Shown: positions 44,253 through 54,723, counted from the stretch's first letter. The stretch is DNA of 64,000 nucleotides from Caballeronia sp. dw_276 (GCF_018449635.1 NZ_JAAVUV010000015.1:124001-188000), one strand, 5' to 3'. Numbers and translations are program-made. Notes: generated by a model not told the origin, from the sequence alone.

Positions 44253-46031
44253 ATGGATTCCACCAATAACCTGATCAACCCGGACGCCCGCATGGGTCTG
44301 GCCGGCGCGCAGCCGGCGGCCGGATCGATCGCGGCAGGTTCGGGCGGCGCCGGTTTTGCCGGCAGTTCCGACTTCAGCGGCAATCTCGGCGGCCGCATGC
44401 CGATGCTCAACCAGTTCCGCAACAACCCGCGCATGCCGCTGATCATCGCCGTGGCGGTGCTGGCCATGGTCGTCGCCGGACTCGTGATGTGGTCGCGTCA
44501 GCCGGATTACCGGGTGCTGTTCAGCAATCTGTCCGATCGTGACGGCGGCGCGATTGTCGCCGCGCTGCAGCAAGGGAACATTCCCTACAAGATCGCCGAA
44601 TCCGGCGGCGCGATCCTGGTTCCGAGCGAAGCCGTGCACGAAACGCGCTTGCGGCTGGCATCGCAAGGATTGCCCAAGAACGGCTCGGTCGGCTTCGAAC
44701 TGATGGACAACCAGAAATTCGGCATCAGCCAGTTCGCCGAACAGGTCAACTATCAGCGCGCGCTTGAGGGCGAGCTGGAAAAGACCATCGCGTCGATATC
44801 CTCGGTTCGCGAAGCCCGCGTCCATCTCGCCATTCCGAAGCCGACAGTGTTCGTGCGCGAAAAGGAATTGCCGACAGCGTCGGTCATGCTGAATCTCTAT
44901 CCCGGCCGCGCGCTCGACGAAGCGCAGACGCTCGCAATCCAGCACATGGTCAGCTCGGGCGTGGCGGACATGCCGGTGAAGAACGTGACCATCGTCGACC
45001 AGGACGGCAACCTTCTGACGCAGCAAGGCAGCGGGCCGAACGGCCTCGACGCCTCGCAGCTCAAATACGTGCAGCAGATCGAACGCAATACGCAATCGCG
45101 TATCGATGCAATCCTGGCGCCGTTGTTCGGCGCGGGCAACGCCCACTCGCAGGTGAGCGCGGACATCGACTTTTCGAAGCTCGAACAGACCGCCGAAAGC
45201 TACGGCCCGAACGCGAATCCGCAAAACACCGCGATCCGCAGCCAGCAATCGAGTGAATCGAAGGACGGTGGCGGGGCAAGCGTGGGCGGCGTGCCGGGCG
45301 CGTTGTCGAACCAGCCGCCGGCAGCGGCATCGGCGCCTATCGATGCAGCGGCGAGCGGCGCCGACGGCGCAAAGACGCTGCCGGTCAACGTGCGCAAGGA
45401 CACCACGACCAACTACGAAGTCGACCGGACCGTGCGCCACTACGAGCAGCCGATGGGCGGCATCAAGCGCCTCTCTGTCGCGGTGGTCGTGAATTACCAG
45501 AAGCAAGTGGACGCGAAAGGCATCGTCACGATGCAACCGCTTCCCGCCGACAAGCTCGCGCAAGTCCAGCAACTCGTGAAAGACGCGATGGGCTACGACG
45601 AAAAGCGCGGCGACTCGGTCAACGTGGTGAACAGCACTTTCCTGGTGGATACGAACGTGATCCCCGATGTGCCCTGGTGGCGCACGCCGGACATGATCGC
45701 GCGCGGCATCCAGCTGGCGAAGTACTCGGGTATTGGCCTGGTGGCGATGTTCCTGTATTTCACGATGGTGAAGCCGGCGCTGCGCCGCGCTTTCCCGCCG
45801 CCGCCCCCGCCGCCCGCACTCGGCGCACCGGATGAACTGTCGCTGCTCGACGGTCCGTCCATGCCGAAGAGCGCGATCGATGAAGACAAGGATGCCGAAG
45901 TCAGCTTGCTCGGCAACGAAAGCAACAAGGCCAAGTTCGAACGCAATCTCGACTACGCGCGGATGATCGCGCGCCAGGACCCGAGAATCGTTGCGACGGT
46001 CGTCAAGAACTGGGTGTCCGATGAACGCTGA
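44253..46031 (+). CDS. fliF: Flagellar MS-ring protein FliF
   Basis: Forms the MS ring in the inner membrane and houses the export gate. 592 residues. Two transmembrane helices flank the ring-building periplasmic part: MPLIIAVAVLAMVVAGLVMW near residue 55, and the second near 490 (YSGIGLVAMFLYFTMV). YscJ/FliF motifs (EARVHLAIPKPTVFVREKE, PGRALDEAQTLAIQHMVSSGV split here) are clear, and the C-terminus (RNLDYARMIARQDPRIVATVVKNWV-like) binds FliG. A seven-proline run follows the second helix. The ATG at 44253 is preferred to one at 44193. Confidence 0.97.
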   Translation: MDSTNNLINPDARMGLAGAQPAAGSIAAGSGGAGFAGSSDFSGNLGGRMPMLNQFRNNPRMPLIIAVAVLAMVVAGLVMWSRQPDYRVLFSNLSDRDGGAIVAALQQGNIPYKIAESGGAILVPSEAVHETRLRLASQGLPKNGSVGFELMDNQKFGISQFAEQVNYQRALEGELEKTIASISSVREARVHLAIPKPTVFVREKELPTASVMLNLYPGRALDEAQTLAIQHMVSSGVADMPVKNVTIVDQDGNLLTQQGSGPNGLDASQLKYVQQIERNTQSRIDAILAPLFGAGNAHSQVSADIDFSKLEQTAESYGPNANPQNTAIRSQQSSESKDGGGASVGGVPGALSNQPPAAASAPIDAAASGADGAKTLPVNVRKDTTTNYEVDRTVRHYEQPMGGIKRLSVAVVVNYQKQVDAKGIVTMQPLPADKLAQVQQLVKDAMGYDEKRGDSVNVVNSTFLVDTNVIPDVPWWRTPDMIARGIQLAKYSGIGLVAMFLYFTMVKPALRRAFPPPPPPPALGAPDELSLLDGPSMPKSAIDEDKDAEVSLLGNESNKAKFERNLDYARMIARQDPRIVATVVKNWVSDER

Positions 46032-47016
46032 AGGCCTCAACAAAGCCGCGCTCCTGCTGATGTCGATTGGTGAATCCGAAGCAGCGGAAGTCTTCAAATA
46101 CTTGGGACCGCGTGAAGTCCAGAAGATCGGCGCGACCATGGCGCAGTTGAAGAACGTCACGCGCGAGCAGCTCGATAACGTCATGACCGAGTTCGTGCAC
46201 GAAGCCGAACAGCACACGGCGCTGTCGCTCGACTCGAGCGAATACATCCGCACGGTGCTGACCAAGGCGCTCGGCGAGAACAAGGCCGGCGCGCTGATCG
46301 ACCGGATCTTGCAGGGCAGCGATACGAGCGGTATCGAAGGCCTGAAGTGGATGGATTCCGCCGCGGTCGCCGAGCTGATCAAGAACGAACATCCGCAGAT
46401 CATCGCGACGATTCTCGTGCATCTGGACCGCGATCAGGCATCGGAAATCGTGGCGCTCCTGACCGAACGCCTGCGCAACGACGTGCTGTTGCGCATTGCC
46501 ACGCTCGACGGCATTCAGCCCGCCGCGCTGCGCGAACTCGACGACGTGCTCACCACCTTGCTTTCCGGCAGCGACAACCTCAAGCGCGCGCCGATGGGCG
46601 GCATTCGCACGGCGGCGGAAATCCTTAACTTCATGTCGACGGCGCACGAAGAATCCGTGATCGAAAACGTCAAGGAATTCGATGCGGAACTGGCGCAGAA
46701 GATCATCGACCAGATGTTCGTGTTCGAAAACCTGATGGACCTCGAAGACCGCGCCATCCAGATGTTGCTGAAGGAAGTGGAGTCGGAAACGCTGATTGTT
46801 TCGCTGAAAGGCGCACAACCGCCGTTGCGCCAGAAGTTCCTCGCGAACATGTCGCAGCGTGCCGCCGAACTGCTCGCGGAAGACCTCGATTCGCGCGGTC
46901 CGGTGCGTTTGTCGGAAGTGGAAACGCAGCAGCGCAAGATCCTGCAAGTCGTGCGCAATCTTGCCGAAAGCGGCCAGATCCAGTTAGGCGGCAAGGCCGA
47001 GGACGCATATGTCTGA
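46021..47016 (+). CDS. fliG: Flagellar motor switch protein FliG
   Basis: Rotor protein that contacts stator MotA and sits on FliF. 331 residues, usual length. The EHPQ motif is present in KNEHPQIIATILVHL, and the C-terminal charged helix for torque carries conserved residues (LMDLEDRAIQMLLKEVE). It overlaps the end of fliF by 11 bp and fliH by 8 bp, so translation is coupled through the operon. Confidence 0.97.
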   Translation: MNAEGLNKAALLLMSIGESEAAEVFKYLGPREVQKIGATMAQLKNVTREQLDNVMTEFVHEAEQHTALSLDSSEYIRTVLTKALGENKAGALIDRILQGSDTSGIEGLKWMDSAAVAELIKNEHPQIIATILVHLDRDQASEIVALLTERLRNDVLLRIATLDGIQPAALRELDDVLTTLLSGSDNLKRAPMGGIRTAAEILNFMSTAHEESVIENVKEFDAELAQKIIDQMFVFENLMDLEDRAIQMLLKEVESETLIVSLKGAQPPLRQKFLANMSQRAAELLAEDLDSRGPVRLSEVETQQRKILQVVRNLAESGQIQLGGKAEDAYV

Positions 47017-47710
47017 CGCAGCAGAAGCCGCGAAGCAGGCTCACGCGACAGACGCCGAAAAGAAGGCGCGCATGACCGCGTATCAGCGCTGGGAAATGGC
47101 GTCGTTCGATCCGGTTCCGGTGGATCGATCCGCTGCCGATCAGGCCGCGCTCGAAAAGCATCTTCGCCGTGTCCGCGATGAAGCGCATGCCCAAGGTCTG
47201 GCGCAAGGCCACGTTGCCGGCCAGGCGATGGGATATCAGGCCGGCTACGACCAGGGTTACGCGAAGGGCGAAGAAGAAGGCCGCCTCGATGCCCGTTCTG
47301 AAGCGGCGCGGCTGGCATCGATGGCCGATGCCTTCAAGACCGCCCTGCAAGCCGCCGACGCCGTTGTCGCCGAGGCGCTGACCGCGTTGGCGCTGGATAT
47401 TGCGCAGCAAGTCGTATCGCAGCATTTGACGCTCGACCCGACCGCCGTGCTGGCCGTTGCGCGCTCGGTGATCGCGGCCGAACCGGCGCTCTCCGGCGCG
47501 CCGTACCTGATCGTGAACCCGGCGGATCTGCCGATTGTCGAAGCCTATTTGCTGGAAGAATTGCAGGCAGCCGGATGGACCTTCCGCACCGATCCGGACA
47601 TTGAACGCGGCGGCTGCAAGGCCCACGCGGCAAGCGGTGAAATCGATGCAACCAATGCAACGCGCTGGGAGCGCGTCGCAGCGGCGCTCGGGAGGTCGCA
47701 ACCGTGGTAA
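47009..47710 (+). CDS. fliH: Flagellar assembly protein FliH
   Basis: Regulator of the FliI ATPase that delivers it to the export gate. 233 residues. The glycine-heptad region with GxxxG-like repeats ([27 protein letters not shown] in two parts) is the FliH hallmark; a helical C-terminal domain follows ([21 protein letters not shown]). It overlaps fliG upstream, and its stop overlaps the fliI start region. Confidence 0.94.
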   Translation: MSDAAEAAKQAHATDAEKKARMTAYQRWEMASFDPVPVDRSAADQAALEKHLRRVRDEAHAQGLAQGHVAGQAMGYQAGYDQGYAKGEEEGRLDARSEAARLASMADAFKTALQAADAVVAEALTALALDIAQQVVSQHLTLDPTAVLAVARSVIAAEPALSGAPYLIVNPADLPIVEAYLLEELQAAGWTFRTDPDIERGGCKAHAASGEIDATNATRWERVAAALGRSQPW

Positions 47711-49257
47711 TGCAAACTCATAACGCCGCGAGCGCAGCGCGCCGCGTGACGCAGGAAGGCTTGAGCGAACTCGAACAGGAACTCGCGCGGGCGTCGTTCG
47801 GACCGCTCGCCGATCCCGACGTGACGCCCGAGCCGACTCTGGAAGACATGGCGGCACAGACCATCGTGGAATTGGCGGAGATGGTCAACAACCCGCATCT
47901 CGATGGATGGCGCACCCAGCTCGAAGCCAGCAAGGCGCGCAGCCAGATTTCGAAGCCATTGCGCGCGTGTGGCCGGTTGACCCGCGCGGCCGGCCTCGTG
48001 CTCGAAGCCGTGGGCTTGAAGCTCGGCGTGGGATCCGAATGCATGATCGAGTTGCCCGCAGGCAGTTCTATTCCGATGGCCGAAGCCGAAGTCGTCGGCT
48101 TCTCGGGCGACAAGCTGTTCCTCATGCCGACCACCGAAGTCTCCGGCTTGCTGCCCGGCGCACGCGTTTATCCGCTGGAAAGCGCGCCCATCAATGATCC
48201 GATGGCCGGCGCCAAGCGCCTGCCGGTCGGCTGGGAAATGCTCGGCCGCGTAGTCGATGCCTCCGGCCGTCCGCTCGATGGCCTCGGTCCGCTTGGCGCC
48301 AAGCGCGACGCGCCGTTGTCCGCGCCGACCATCAACCCGTTGAATCGCGAACCGATCCACAAGGTCCTCGACGTCGGCGTGCGCGCCATCAACGCGCTGC
48401 TGACCGTGGGACGCGGCCAGCGCATGGGCCTGTTCGCGGGTTCGGGCGTGGGTAAATCCGTGCTGCTCGGCACGATGGCGCGCTACACCAGCGCCGAAGT
48501 CATCGTGATCGGGTTGATCGGCGAACGTGGCCGCGAAGTGAAGGAGTTCATCGAACAGATTCTTGGCGAGGACGGACTCGCACGTTCGGTCGTGGTCGCC
48601 GCGCCCGCCGACGTTTCGCCGATCCTCCGTATGCAGGGCGCAACATATGCAACCTCGCTCGCCGAATATTTTCGCGATCAGGGCAAACACGTACTGCTGC
48701 TCATGGACTCGCTCACGCGCTATGCCATGGCCCAGCGCGAAATCGCCCTGGCCATCGGCGAACCGCCCGCCACCAAAGGCTATCCGCCGTCGGTGTTCGC
48801 CAAGTTGCCTGCACTCGTGGAGCGCACGGGGAACGGGCCGGAAGGCGGTGGATCGATTACGGCGTTTTATACGGTCTTGACGGAAGGGGACGATCAGCAA
48901 GATCCTATCGCCGATTCCGCGCGCGCGATTCTTGATGGACATATTGTGTTGTCGCGGTCGCTGGCCGAAGCGGGGCATTATCCGGCCATCGATATCGAGG
49001 CATCGATCAGCCGCGCAATGACGGCGCTTATCGACGACAAACATCTGGACCGAGTACGTCTGTTCAAGCAAATGTTGTCGCGTTATCAGCGCAACCGGGA
49101 CCTGATCAACGTGGGCGCGTATTCCAGCGGACGCGATGCGCTGCTGGACCGGGCGATTGCGTTGTATCCGCGCATAGAAGCGTTTTTGCAGCAAGGATTT
49201 CGCGAGCAAGCGATGTTCGAGCCGAGTCTGGCCAAACTCGACGAGCTGTTCGCGTAA
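47704..49257 (+). CDS. fliI: Flagellum-specific ATPase FliI
   Basis: ATPase of the flagellar type III export apparatus. 517 residues with a long N-terminal extension compared with about 456 in Salmonella. Walker A GSGVGKS is at 246-252, followed by [13 protein letters not shown] and the Walker B region [22 protein letters not shown] at 47690-47695 fits the GTG at 47704 (8-base spacing); an ATG at 47710 overlaps the fliH stop (TAATG) and is an alternative. Confidence 0.97.
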   Translation: MVMQTHNAASAARRVTQEGLSELEQELARASFGPLADPDVTPEPTLEDMAAQTIVELAEMVNNPHLDGWRTQLEASKARSQISKPLRACGRLTRAAGLVLEAVGLKLGVGSECMIELPAGSSIPMAEAEVVGFSGDKLFLMPTTEVSGLLPGARVYPLESAPINDPMAGAKRLPVGWEMLGRVVDASGRPLDGLGPLGAKRDAPLSAPTINPLNREPIHKVLDVGVRAINALLTVGRGQRMGLFAGSGVGKSVLLGTMARYTSAEVIVIGLIGERGREVKEFIEQILGEDGLARSVVVAAPADVSPILRMQGATYATSLAEYFRDQGKHVLLLMDSLTRYAMAQREIALAIGEPPATKGYPPSVFAKLPALVERTGNGPEGGGSITAFYTVLTEGDDQQDPIADSARAILDGHIVLSRSLAEAGHYPAIDIEASISRAMTALIDDKHLDRVRLFKQMLSRYQRNRDLINVGAYSSGRDALLDRAIALYPRIEAFLQQGFREQAMFEPSLAKLDELFA

Positions 49258-49291
49258 CAACACGATAAAGATAATCAGGAATTAGACCTCC

Positions 49292-49741
49292 ATGTCAAAG
49301 CATCTGCCGATCAATACCCTGATCAACCTCGCAGAAGAAGAACTCGAAGCCGCGACTAAAAAGCTCGGCAAGCTGCAGCAGGAACGCAACGAAGTGGAGA
49401 CGCAGTTGAATTCGCTCGTGACGTATCGCGATGAATATCACGCGCGCTTCACGGCATCGGCGCAAGAAGGCACGACCGCACAGACCTTGCGCAATTTCCA
49501 GGCATTCGTAGATACGCTCGATTCGGCAATCAACCAGCAACGCAATTTGCTCGTGGCCGCGACCGCGCGTCTCGAGGCGGCGAAGCCTGAATGGCAGCAG
49601 AAAAAGCAGAAGCTGGGTTCGTACCAGGTTCTGGCCGCGCGCGCGGACGCCGTGCAGGCCAAACAGGACGCCCGGATCGAACAGCGCGATTCGGATGAGC
49701 ACTCCGCGAAGGTTCTGCGGATGCGGGCCGAACGGGCTTAA
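49292..49741 (+). CDS. fliJ: Flagellar export chaperone-escort protein FliJ
   Basis: A 149-residue coiled-coil protein that inserts into the FliI ring and escorts chaperones. The sequence is mainly long amphipathic helices (INLAEEELEAATKKLGKLQQ, LDSAINQQRNLLVAATARLEAAKPEWQQ, split), as in FliJ. It follows fliI by 34 bp. There is no strong ribosome site (ACCTCC precedes the ATG), so coupling with fliI may matter. Confidence 0.9.
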   Translation: MSKHLPINTLINLAEEELEAATKKLGKLQQERNEVETQLNSLVTYRDEYHARFTASAQEGTTAQTLRNFQAFVDTLDSAINQQRNLLVAATARLEAAKPEWQQKKQKLGSYQVLAARADAVQAKQDARIEQRDSDEHSAKVLRMRAERA

Positions 49742-49784
49742 GTCTTATCGCGGTTTTATCTCGCACAAGATACAAGAGGTCACC

Positions 49785-51221
49785 ATGTCGTCAGTTAATT
49801 CGGCCAGCGCGTTGCTGGGTTTATCGAGCGTATCGGCTGTTTCACGCAGCGCAGCGGCGGCGTCCGCTCGCGATGAAGCGGCGGCATCGTTTGGATCGAC
49901 GCTCCATAACATCACCGCCAAGGCCAATGAGCGCGAAGCCGCTCAGGCTAAAGTGCAGGAACGCGCTCAAGCCGATAAAGCCGCTGCGAAGGCCGCTGCA
50001 GCGCGTGGCAGCGTGCACGACGCCTCAAAAGCCGATGCGACGGATTCAACCGATCAGGATAAATCAGTAAGCGATGCGGATCAAAGCGCGGCGGCGGATC
50101 AGACGACGGCTTCGACCGCCGACAAGCCTGCCGCGACCGATAAAACCACCGACGTGACAAAGGCTGCGCCGGAGACCGCCGAGGCCATCGCAACGGCTGC
50201 CGCGCAAAAGGCCGCGCTCTTGAAGGCACGCGCTGCCAACGGTACGGCCAAGACCCCGGCGGATCTGGCTGACGCGGCGGCATCGGCGGCAACGGACACG
50301 GCATCCACCGATGCCACCGACGCAAGCAGCATCCCCGCGCCCGCCAAAGCCGCCGATGCAAAAGCCGCAGCCGACGCGTTGCAGGCATCGCTGACGGCGG
50401 CGGCGAATGTGCAAACCCCGGCCACGCCGCTCAATGCAGCGGCCGCGGCAGCCATGGGCGCAGCGCACGCCGGCAATATGAACAACGGCACAACGACAGG
50501 CACGAAAGCCGGCCGCGACACGCCGCTTGGCGTAACGACCGATGCCAAAACCCAGGGCAACGCGGCGCTGACGCAACAAGGCGGCGCGGCCGCCACGCAA
50601 CAAGCCGATGCAGCCGCCCTCGCCGCGCTGACCCCGCCCGACGACGGCAGCGCCGCATACAAGGCAAGCGCGGCAACCGCCGACGCCACCGCGCACGCGG
50701 GCGTGCAACAGGCGGCATCGGCGGCGACGAGCGGAGCGACCCTGCAAGGCGCGGCGACCGCAGCCGATAGCGCGGCGATTGCGCCGCACGTCGGATCGAG
50801 CGGCTGGGACGATGCCTTCAGCCAGAAGGTCGTGTTTTTATCGAATGCGCATCAGCAAAGCGCCGAGCTGACGTTGAACCCGAAGGATCTCGGGCCGCTG
50901 CAAGTGGTGCTGCAGGTCGCGGGGAATCACGCGCATGCGCTGTTTGTATCGGACCATGCGCAGGTTCGTGCGGCCGTTGAAGCTGCATTGCCGACCTTGC
51001 GTGAAGCGATGCAGGCAAGCGGCATCGGTTTGGGTAGCACGAGTGTCAGCGATGGCTTCGCCGGAAAGCAGGCGAGTTCGGGGCAGCAGGATGGCGGCGG
51101 AAGGTCGTCGCCGTGGGGCGGATCGGGTCAGGGCGGCGGAATTGGTGCCGTGGGCGATACGGCAAGCACCGTCAGCATGCCGCTGCGCCGTCAGGTCGGG
51201 TTGGTGGATACGTTCGCCTGA
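49785..51221 (+). CDS. fliK: Flagellar hook-length control protein FliK
   Basis: Molecular ruler and switch for hook export. 478 residues. About 340 residues of low-complexity Ala/Asp/Thr/Gln sequence precede the C-terminal Flg_hook domain (SNAHQQSAELTLNPKDLGPL, VVLQVAGNHAHALFVSDHAQVR). AGAGG lies before the ATG at 49785. The Ala-rich bulk gives a very biased base composition and long false reading frames on both strands. It ends the fliFGHIJK group, with a strong terminator after it. Confidence 0.93.
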   Translation: MSSVNSASALLGLSSVSAVSRSAAAASARDEAAASFGSTLHNITAKANEREAAQAKVQERAQADKAAAKAAAARGSVHDASKADATDSTDQDKSVSDADQSAAADQTTASTADKPAATDKTTDVTKAAPETAEAIATAAAQKAALLKARAANGTAKTPADLADAAASAATDTASTDATDASSIPAPAKAADAKAAADALQASLTAAANVQTPATPLNAAAAAAMGAAHAGNMNNGTTTGTKAGRDTPLGVTTDAKTQGNAALTQQGGAAATQQADAAALAALTPPDDGSAAYKASAATADATAHAGVQQAASAATSGATLQGAATAADSAAIAPHVGSSGWDDAFSQKVVFLSNAHQQSAELTLNPKDLGPLQVVLQVAGNHAHALFVSDHAQVRAAVEAALPTLREAMQASGIGLGSTSVSDGFAGKQASSGQQDGGGRSSPWGGSGQGGGIGAVGDTASTVSMPLRRQVGLVDTFA

Positions 51222-51242
51222 GCCGCGTCAGACGTAGCAAAC

Positions 51243-51276
51243 AAGCCGCGCGAGCCTCACCGCCGCGCGGCTTTTT
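51243..51276 (+). terminator. Terminator between fliK and fliL
   Basis: A perfect 10-bp stem, AAGCCGCGCG with CGCGCGGCTT, an 11-base loop and a T run on the plus strand. Confidence 0.88.
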
Positions 51277-51423
51277 CACGTCTGCCGCGCTGTGCGCGTC
51301 GCAAACGTAAAACCCTCCTCTTTGCGCAAACTCCCGAGTTAGCACTAATAACCCCTTCTGTTCGACCCATCGCGCAAGCCTACTTTCGCCAACAATTCAG
51401 GCTACAGAAAGAGGCCCGCAAAC

Positions 51424-51915
51424 ATGGCAACCACAGCAACAGCACAACAACCCGTCGCCCCGGCTAAAACCGGCAAGCTCAAACGCATCCTCCTGATCGC
51501 GGTGGGCGCAATCGTCCTGCTCGGCGCAGGCGGCGCTGGCGCGTATTTCTGGCTGCATAAAACCGCCTCGCACGAACCCGCGAAACCCGCGCCCGCCGTG
51601 CCGCCGGTGTTTTATCCGCTCGATTCCATGACCGTCAATCTGCAATCCGACGACGGCATGCATTACCTGCGCATCGGCCTCACGCTGAAGCTGCCGAACG
51701 ACAAGGCGCAAGCCGCGCTCGCCGAACGCATGCCGGAAGTGCGCAGCCACATATTGATGCTGCTGTCGGCGAAACATCCGGACGACCTTGCGGGTATCGA
51801 TGGAAAACGCGCATTGGCGAAAGAACTCCTGACCACGGTCAACACGTTCGGCGGCACGCCGGAAGAACCGGCGCATGTGCAGGAAGTGCTGTTCACGGAA
51901 ATCGTCGTCCAGTAA
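51424..51915 (+). CDS. fliL: Flagellar basal body-associated protein FliL
   Basis: Inner-membrane protein around the motor that assists stator function. 163 residues. One N-terminal helix (RILLIAVGAIVLLGAGGAGAYFWL) is followed by a linker of alternating Ala/Pro, then the periplasmic FliL domain (YPLDSMTVNLQSDDGMHYLRIGLTLKL in parts, ending FTEIVVQ). First gene of the fliLMNOPQR unit, 68 bp before fliM. Confidence 0.95.
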   Translation: MATTATAQQPVAPAKTGKLKRILLIAVGAIVLLGAGGAGAYFWLHKTASHEPAKPAPAVPPVFYPLDSMTVNLQSDDGMHYLRIGLTLKLPNDKAQAALAERMPEVRSHILMLLSAKHPDDLAGIDGKRALAKELLTTVNTFGGTPEEPAHVQEVLFTEIVVQ

Positions 51916-51983
51916 TGCGTGGCGAGTAAGCGCAAAAACGAAGCCGAACCAGATAAGCGCAGGACAGGAACCAAGGAACACTC

Positions 51984-52982
51984 ATGGGCCACGAAGAGTT
52001 CATGTCGCAGGAGGAGGTCGATGCCCTGCTCAAGGGCGTCACCGGGGAAGTCGACACCATTGCCGACGAAACACGCTATCAAGGCGTGCGCCCCTACAAC
52101 CTCGCGACGCAGGAACGTATCGTCCGGGGCCGGATGCCGGGCCTGGAAATTATCAACGACCGCTTCGCGCGTCTCTTGCGCGTGGGCATCTTCAACTTCA
52201 TGCGGCGTTCGGCGGAGATTTCCGTCGGTCCGGTGAAGGTGCAGAAGTACAGCGAATTCACCCGCAATCTGCCGATCCCGACGAACCTGAACCTCGTCCA
52301 CGTGAAGCCCTTGCGCGGCACGTCGCTGTTCGTGTTCGATCCGAACCTGGTGTTTTTCGTCGTCGACAACCTCTTCGGCGGCGACGGCCGTTTCCACACG
52401 CGCGTGGAAGGCCGCGAATTCACGCAGACCGAGCATCGGATCATCAGCAAGCTGCTCAACCTCGTGTTCGAACAGTACGCGGCGTCCTGGAAAAGCGTGC
52501 GCTCGCTCAACTTCGAATTCGTGCGCTCGGAAATGCACACGCAATTCGCAAACGTCGCCACGCCGAACGAGATCGTGATCGTGACGCAGTTTTCCATCGA
52601 GTTCGGCTCGACGGGCGGCACGCTCCACATCTGCATGCCGTATTCGATGATCGAGCCGATCCGCGACGTGCTGTCATCGCCCATACAAGGCGAAGCGCTC
52701 GAAGTGGATCGGCGCTGGATCCGCGTCTTGTCACAGCAAGTGCAGTCCGCCGAGGTGGAACTCACGGTCGATCTCGCGCAGGTGGGCACGACGTTCGAAC
52801 AGATTCTCAACATGCGCGCCGGCGACGTCCTGCCGCTCAACGTACCCGAACATGTCACGGCAAAAGTGGATGGCGTGCCGGTGATGGAATGCGGATACGG
52901 CGTTTTCAATGGTCAATACGCGTTGCGCGTCCAGAAGATGATCAGCGCAACCGACACGATGAAGGAAGGTGGATATGAGTGA
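51984..52982 (+). CDS. fliM: Flagellar motor switch protein FliM
   Basis: C-ring protein that binds phosphorylated CheY and sets rotation direction. 332 residues, typical. The N-terminal CheY-binding peptide MSQEEVDALLKG is present after a short leader, followed by the CheC-like middle domain and a SpoA C-terminal domain. It overlaps fliN by 8 bp. Confidence 0.97.
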   Translation: MGHEEFMSQEEVDALLKGVTGEVDTIADETRYQGVRPYNLATQERIVRGRMPGLEIINDRFARLLRVGIFNFMRRSAEISVGPVKVQKYSEFTRNLPIPTNLNLVHVKPLRGTSLFVFDPNLVFFVVDNLFGGDGRFHTRVEGREFTQTEHRIISKLLNLVFEQYAASWKSVRSLNFEFVRSEMHTQFANVATPNEIVIVTQFSIEFGSTGGTLHICMPYSMIEPIRDVLSSPIQGEALEVDRRWIRVLSQQVQSAEVELTVDLAQVGTTFEQILNMRAGDVLPLNVPEHVTAKVDGVPVMECGYGVFNGQYALRVQKMISATDTMKEGGYE

Positions 52983-53412
52983 CGTAACCGAACCGGGCAC
53001 GCTGCCGTCCGACCCGCTGAAAAGCGAGGATTTCGGCATGGACGACTGGGCCAGCGCCCTGGCCGAGCAGAACGGCAACGAGACGCCGGCGGCGGCATCG
53101 TCGGCGGGGGTGTTCCAGCCTTTGTCGAAAGTCGCGGCGCCGACAACGCGCAATGACATCGACATGATTCTCGATATCCCCGTGCAGATGACGGTGGAAC
53201 TCGGGCGCACGAAGATCGCGATCCGCAACTTGCTGCAACTGGCGCAAGGGTCGGTGGTGGAACTCGACGGCCTCGCCGGCGAACCAATGGACGTCCTCGT
53301 CAACGGCTGCCTCATCGCGCAGGGCGAAGTGGTGGTCGTGAACGACAAGTTCGGTATCCGTCTGACCGACATCATCACGCCGTCGGAACGCATCAGGAAG
53401 TTGAATCGATGA
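52975..53412 (+). CDS. fliN: Flagellar motor switch protein FliN
   Basis: C-ring protein that forms the rim with FliM and docks FliH. 145 residues. After an acidic, variable N-terminal region the SpoA domain is clear: LDIPVQMTVELGRTKIAIRNLLQLAQGS (in parts), VDVLVNG-like MDVLVNGCLIAQGEVVVV and FGIRLTDII. The ATG at 52975 is preferred to a GTG at 52969. It overlaps fliO by ATGA. Confidence 0.96.
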   Translation: MSDVTEPGTLPSDPLKSEDFGMDDWASALAEQNGNETPAAASSAGVFQPLSKVAAPTTRNDIDMILDIPVQMTVELGRTKIAIRNLLQLAQGSVVELDGLAGEPMDVLVNGCLIAQGEVVVVNDKFGIRLTDIITPSERIRKLNR

Positions 53413-53927
53413 AACGCTTTGCCGTTGCCTTCCCGGCGCTCGTCTCAGCATTTTCAGCGCACGCCGCCGATATGAACGCCGTCAATCATGCCGCGCAAAT
53501 TGCGTCGGGCGTGGGCGCGGGAACGGCGGTGCCGTCGCTCGGTTTCGGCGCTGTGTTGCAGACGCTGCTCGGGCTGGCGATCGTTATCGCGTTCGTGTTC
53601 GGTTGCGCGTGGCTTGCACGCAAGTTCGGCGTGGCGGGAACGAAGCGCACGGGCCTGGTGAAGGTGATCGGCGGTGCGTCGCTTGGCAACAAGGAACGAG
53701 TATCGGTGGTGGAAATCGGCGATACGTGGCTCGTGCTCGGCGCCGCGCCCGGCAACGTGCGCTTGCTGCACACCATGCCGGCGGGATCGGTGGAACCCAA
53801 CGGCGTGGAAGTGGGAACAGCGCCTGAGTCGAGCGGACTGCAAGGCAATTTCGGTCAACGTTTTCGCGATGCCCTCGCCGGTGAAGCGACCAAACGTCTG
53901 CAAAAATTCGCGGGCGGGAGCAAGTAA
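53409..53927 (+). CDS. fliO: Flagellar biosynthetic protein FliO
   Basis: Membrane protein that assists assembly of FliP into the export gate. 172 residues. It opens with a signal-like hydrophobic stretch ([18 protein letters not shown]), then one strong helix ([25 protein letters not shown]), then a small cytoplasmic domain with [25 protein letters not shown]. The stop overlaps the fliP start (TAATG), so the two are translated together. Confidence 0.93.
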   Translation: MKRFAVAFPALVSAFSAHAADMNAVNHAAQIASGVGAGTAVPSLGFGAVLQTLLGLAIVIAFVFGCAWLARKFGVAGTKRTGLVKVIGGASLGNKERVSVVEIGDTWLVLGAAPGNVRLLHTMPAGSVEPNGVEVGTAPESSGLQGNFGQRFRDALAGEATKRLQKFAGGSK

Positions 53928-54697
53928 TGCAGGTTCGGTTTTCAGCAACACGATGCGCGAAGCTGGCGCTGCCGGTCATCATCGCCGCCCTTCCCTACGC
54001 GGCCTTCGCACAAAGCACGGCGGGTCTGCCCGCGTTCAACACCAGCCCGGGCCCGAACGGCGGAACGACGTATTCGCTCAGCGTCCAGACGATGCTGCTG
54101 CTCACCATGCTGTCGTTCCTGCCGGCAATGGTGCTGATGATGACGAGCTTCACGCGCATCATCATTGTGTTGTCGCTGTTGCGCCAGGCGCTCGGCACGA
54201 CCAGCACGCCGCCAAATCAGGTATTGGTCGGGCTGGCGTTGTTTTTATCGTTGTTCGTGATGTCGCCGGTGCTCGACCGCGCTTATAACGACGCGTACAA
54301 GCCCTTCTCCGACGGCACGATCACGATGGACCAGGCGGTCACGCGCGGCGTCACGCCGTTCAAGCAGTTCATGATCCGCCAGACGCGCGAAGCGGATCTC
54401 GCGCTCTTCGCCAAGATCTCCAAGGCCCCGCCGATGAACGGTCCCGAGGACGTACCGCTTTCTCTGCTGGTGCCATCGTTTGTGACGAGCGAGCTCAAGA
54501 CTGGCTTCCAGATCGGCTTCACCATTTTCATTCCGTTTTTGATCATCGATATGGTCGTGGCGAGCGTGCTGATGTCCATGGGGATGATGATGGTGTCGCC
54601 ATCGACCATTTCGCTGCCGTTCAAGCTGATGCTGTTCGTGCTGGTCGACGGCTGGCAATTGCTGATCGGTTCGCTCGCGCAGAGCTTCGTTTCGTAA
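53927..54697 (+). CDS. fliP: Flagellar export gate protein FliP
   Basis: Core channel protein of the flagellar type III export gate. 256 residues. A cleavable signal peptide ([17 protein letters not shown]) is followed by the conserved helices: [35 protein letters not shown] (in parts), and the C-terminal [29 protein letters not shown]. It starts inside the fliO stop. Confidence 0.97.
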   Translation: MQVRFSATRCAKLALPVIIAALPYAAFAQSTAGLPAFNTSPGPNGGTTYSLSVQTMLLLTMLSFLPAMVLMMTSFTRIIIVLSLLRQALGTTSTPPNQVLVGLALFLSLFVMSPVLDRAYNDAYKPFSDGTITMDQAVTRGVTPFKQFMIRQTREADLALFAKISKAPPMNGPEDVPLSLLVPSFVTSELKTGFQIGFTIFIPFLIIDMVVASVLMSMGMMMVSPSTISLPFKLMLFVLVDGWQLLIGSLAQSFVS

Positions 54698-54723
54698 GCC
54701 TTCAAAGCACAGAGATACACACG

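Noticed and set aside
44205-46403. Long minus-strand open frame of 732 codons opposite fliF and fliG
   Set aside because: Antisense shadow of two conserved flagellar genes; no motif and no promoter or ribosome site.
47545-49263. Minus-strand open frame of 572 codons opposite fliI
   Set aside because: Antisense shadow of a conserved ATPase gene, with a His/Arg-rich composition and no domain.
50064-50789. Long minus-strand frames opposite fliK
   Set aside because: The repetitive Ala-rich fliK coding sequence opens several frames on the other strand; the Arg/Cys/Gly-rich products are artefacts.
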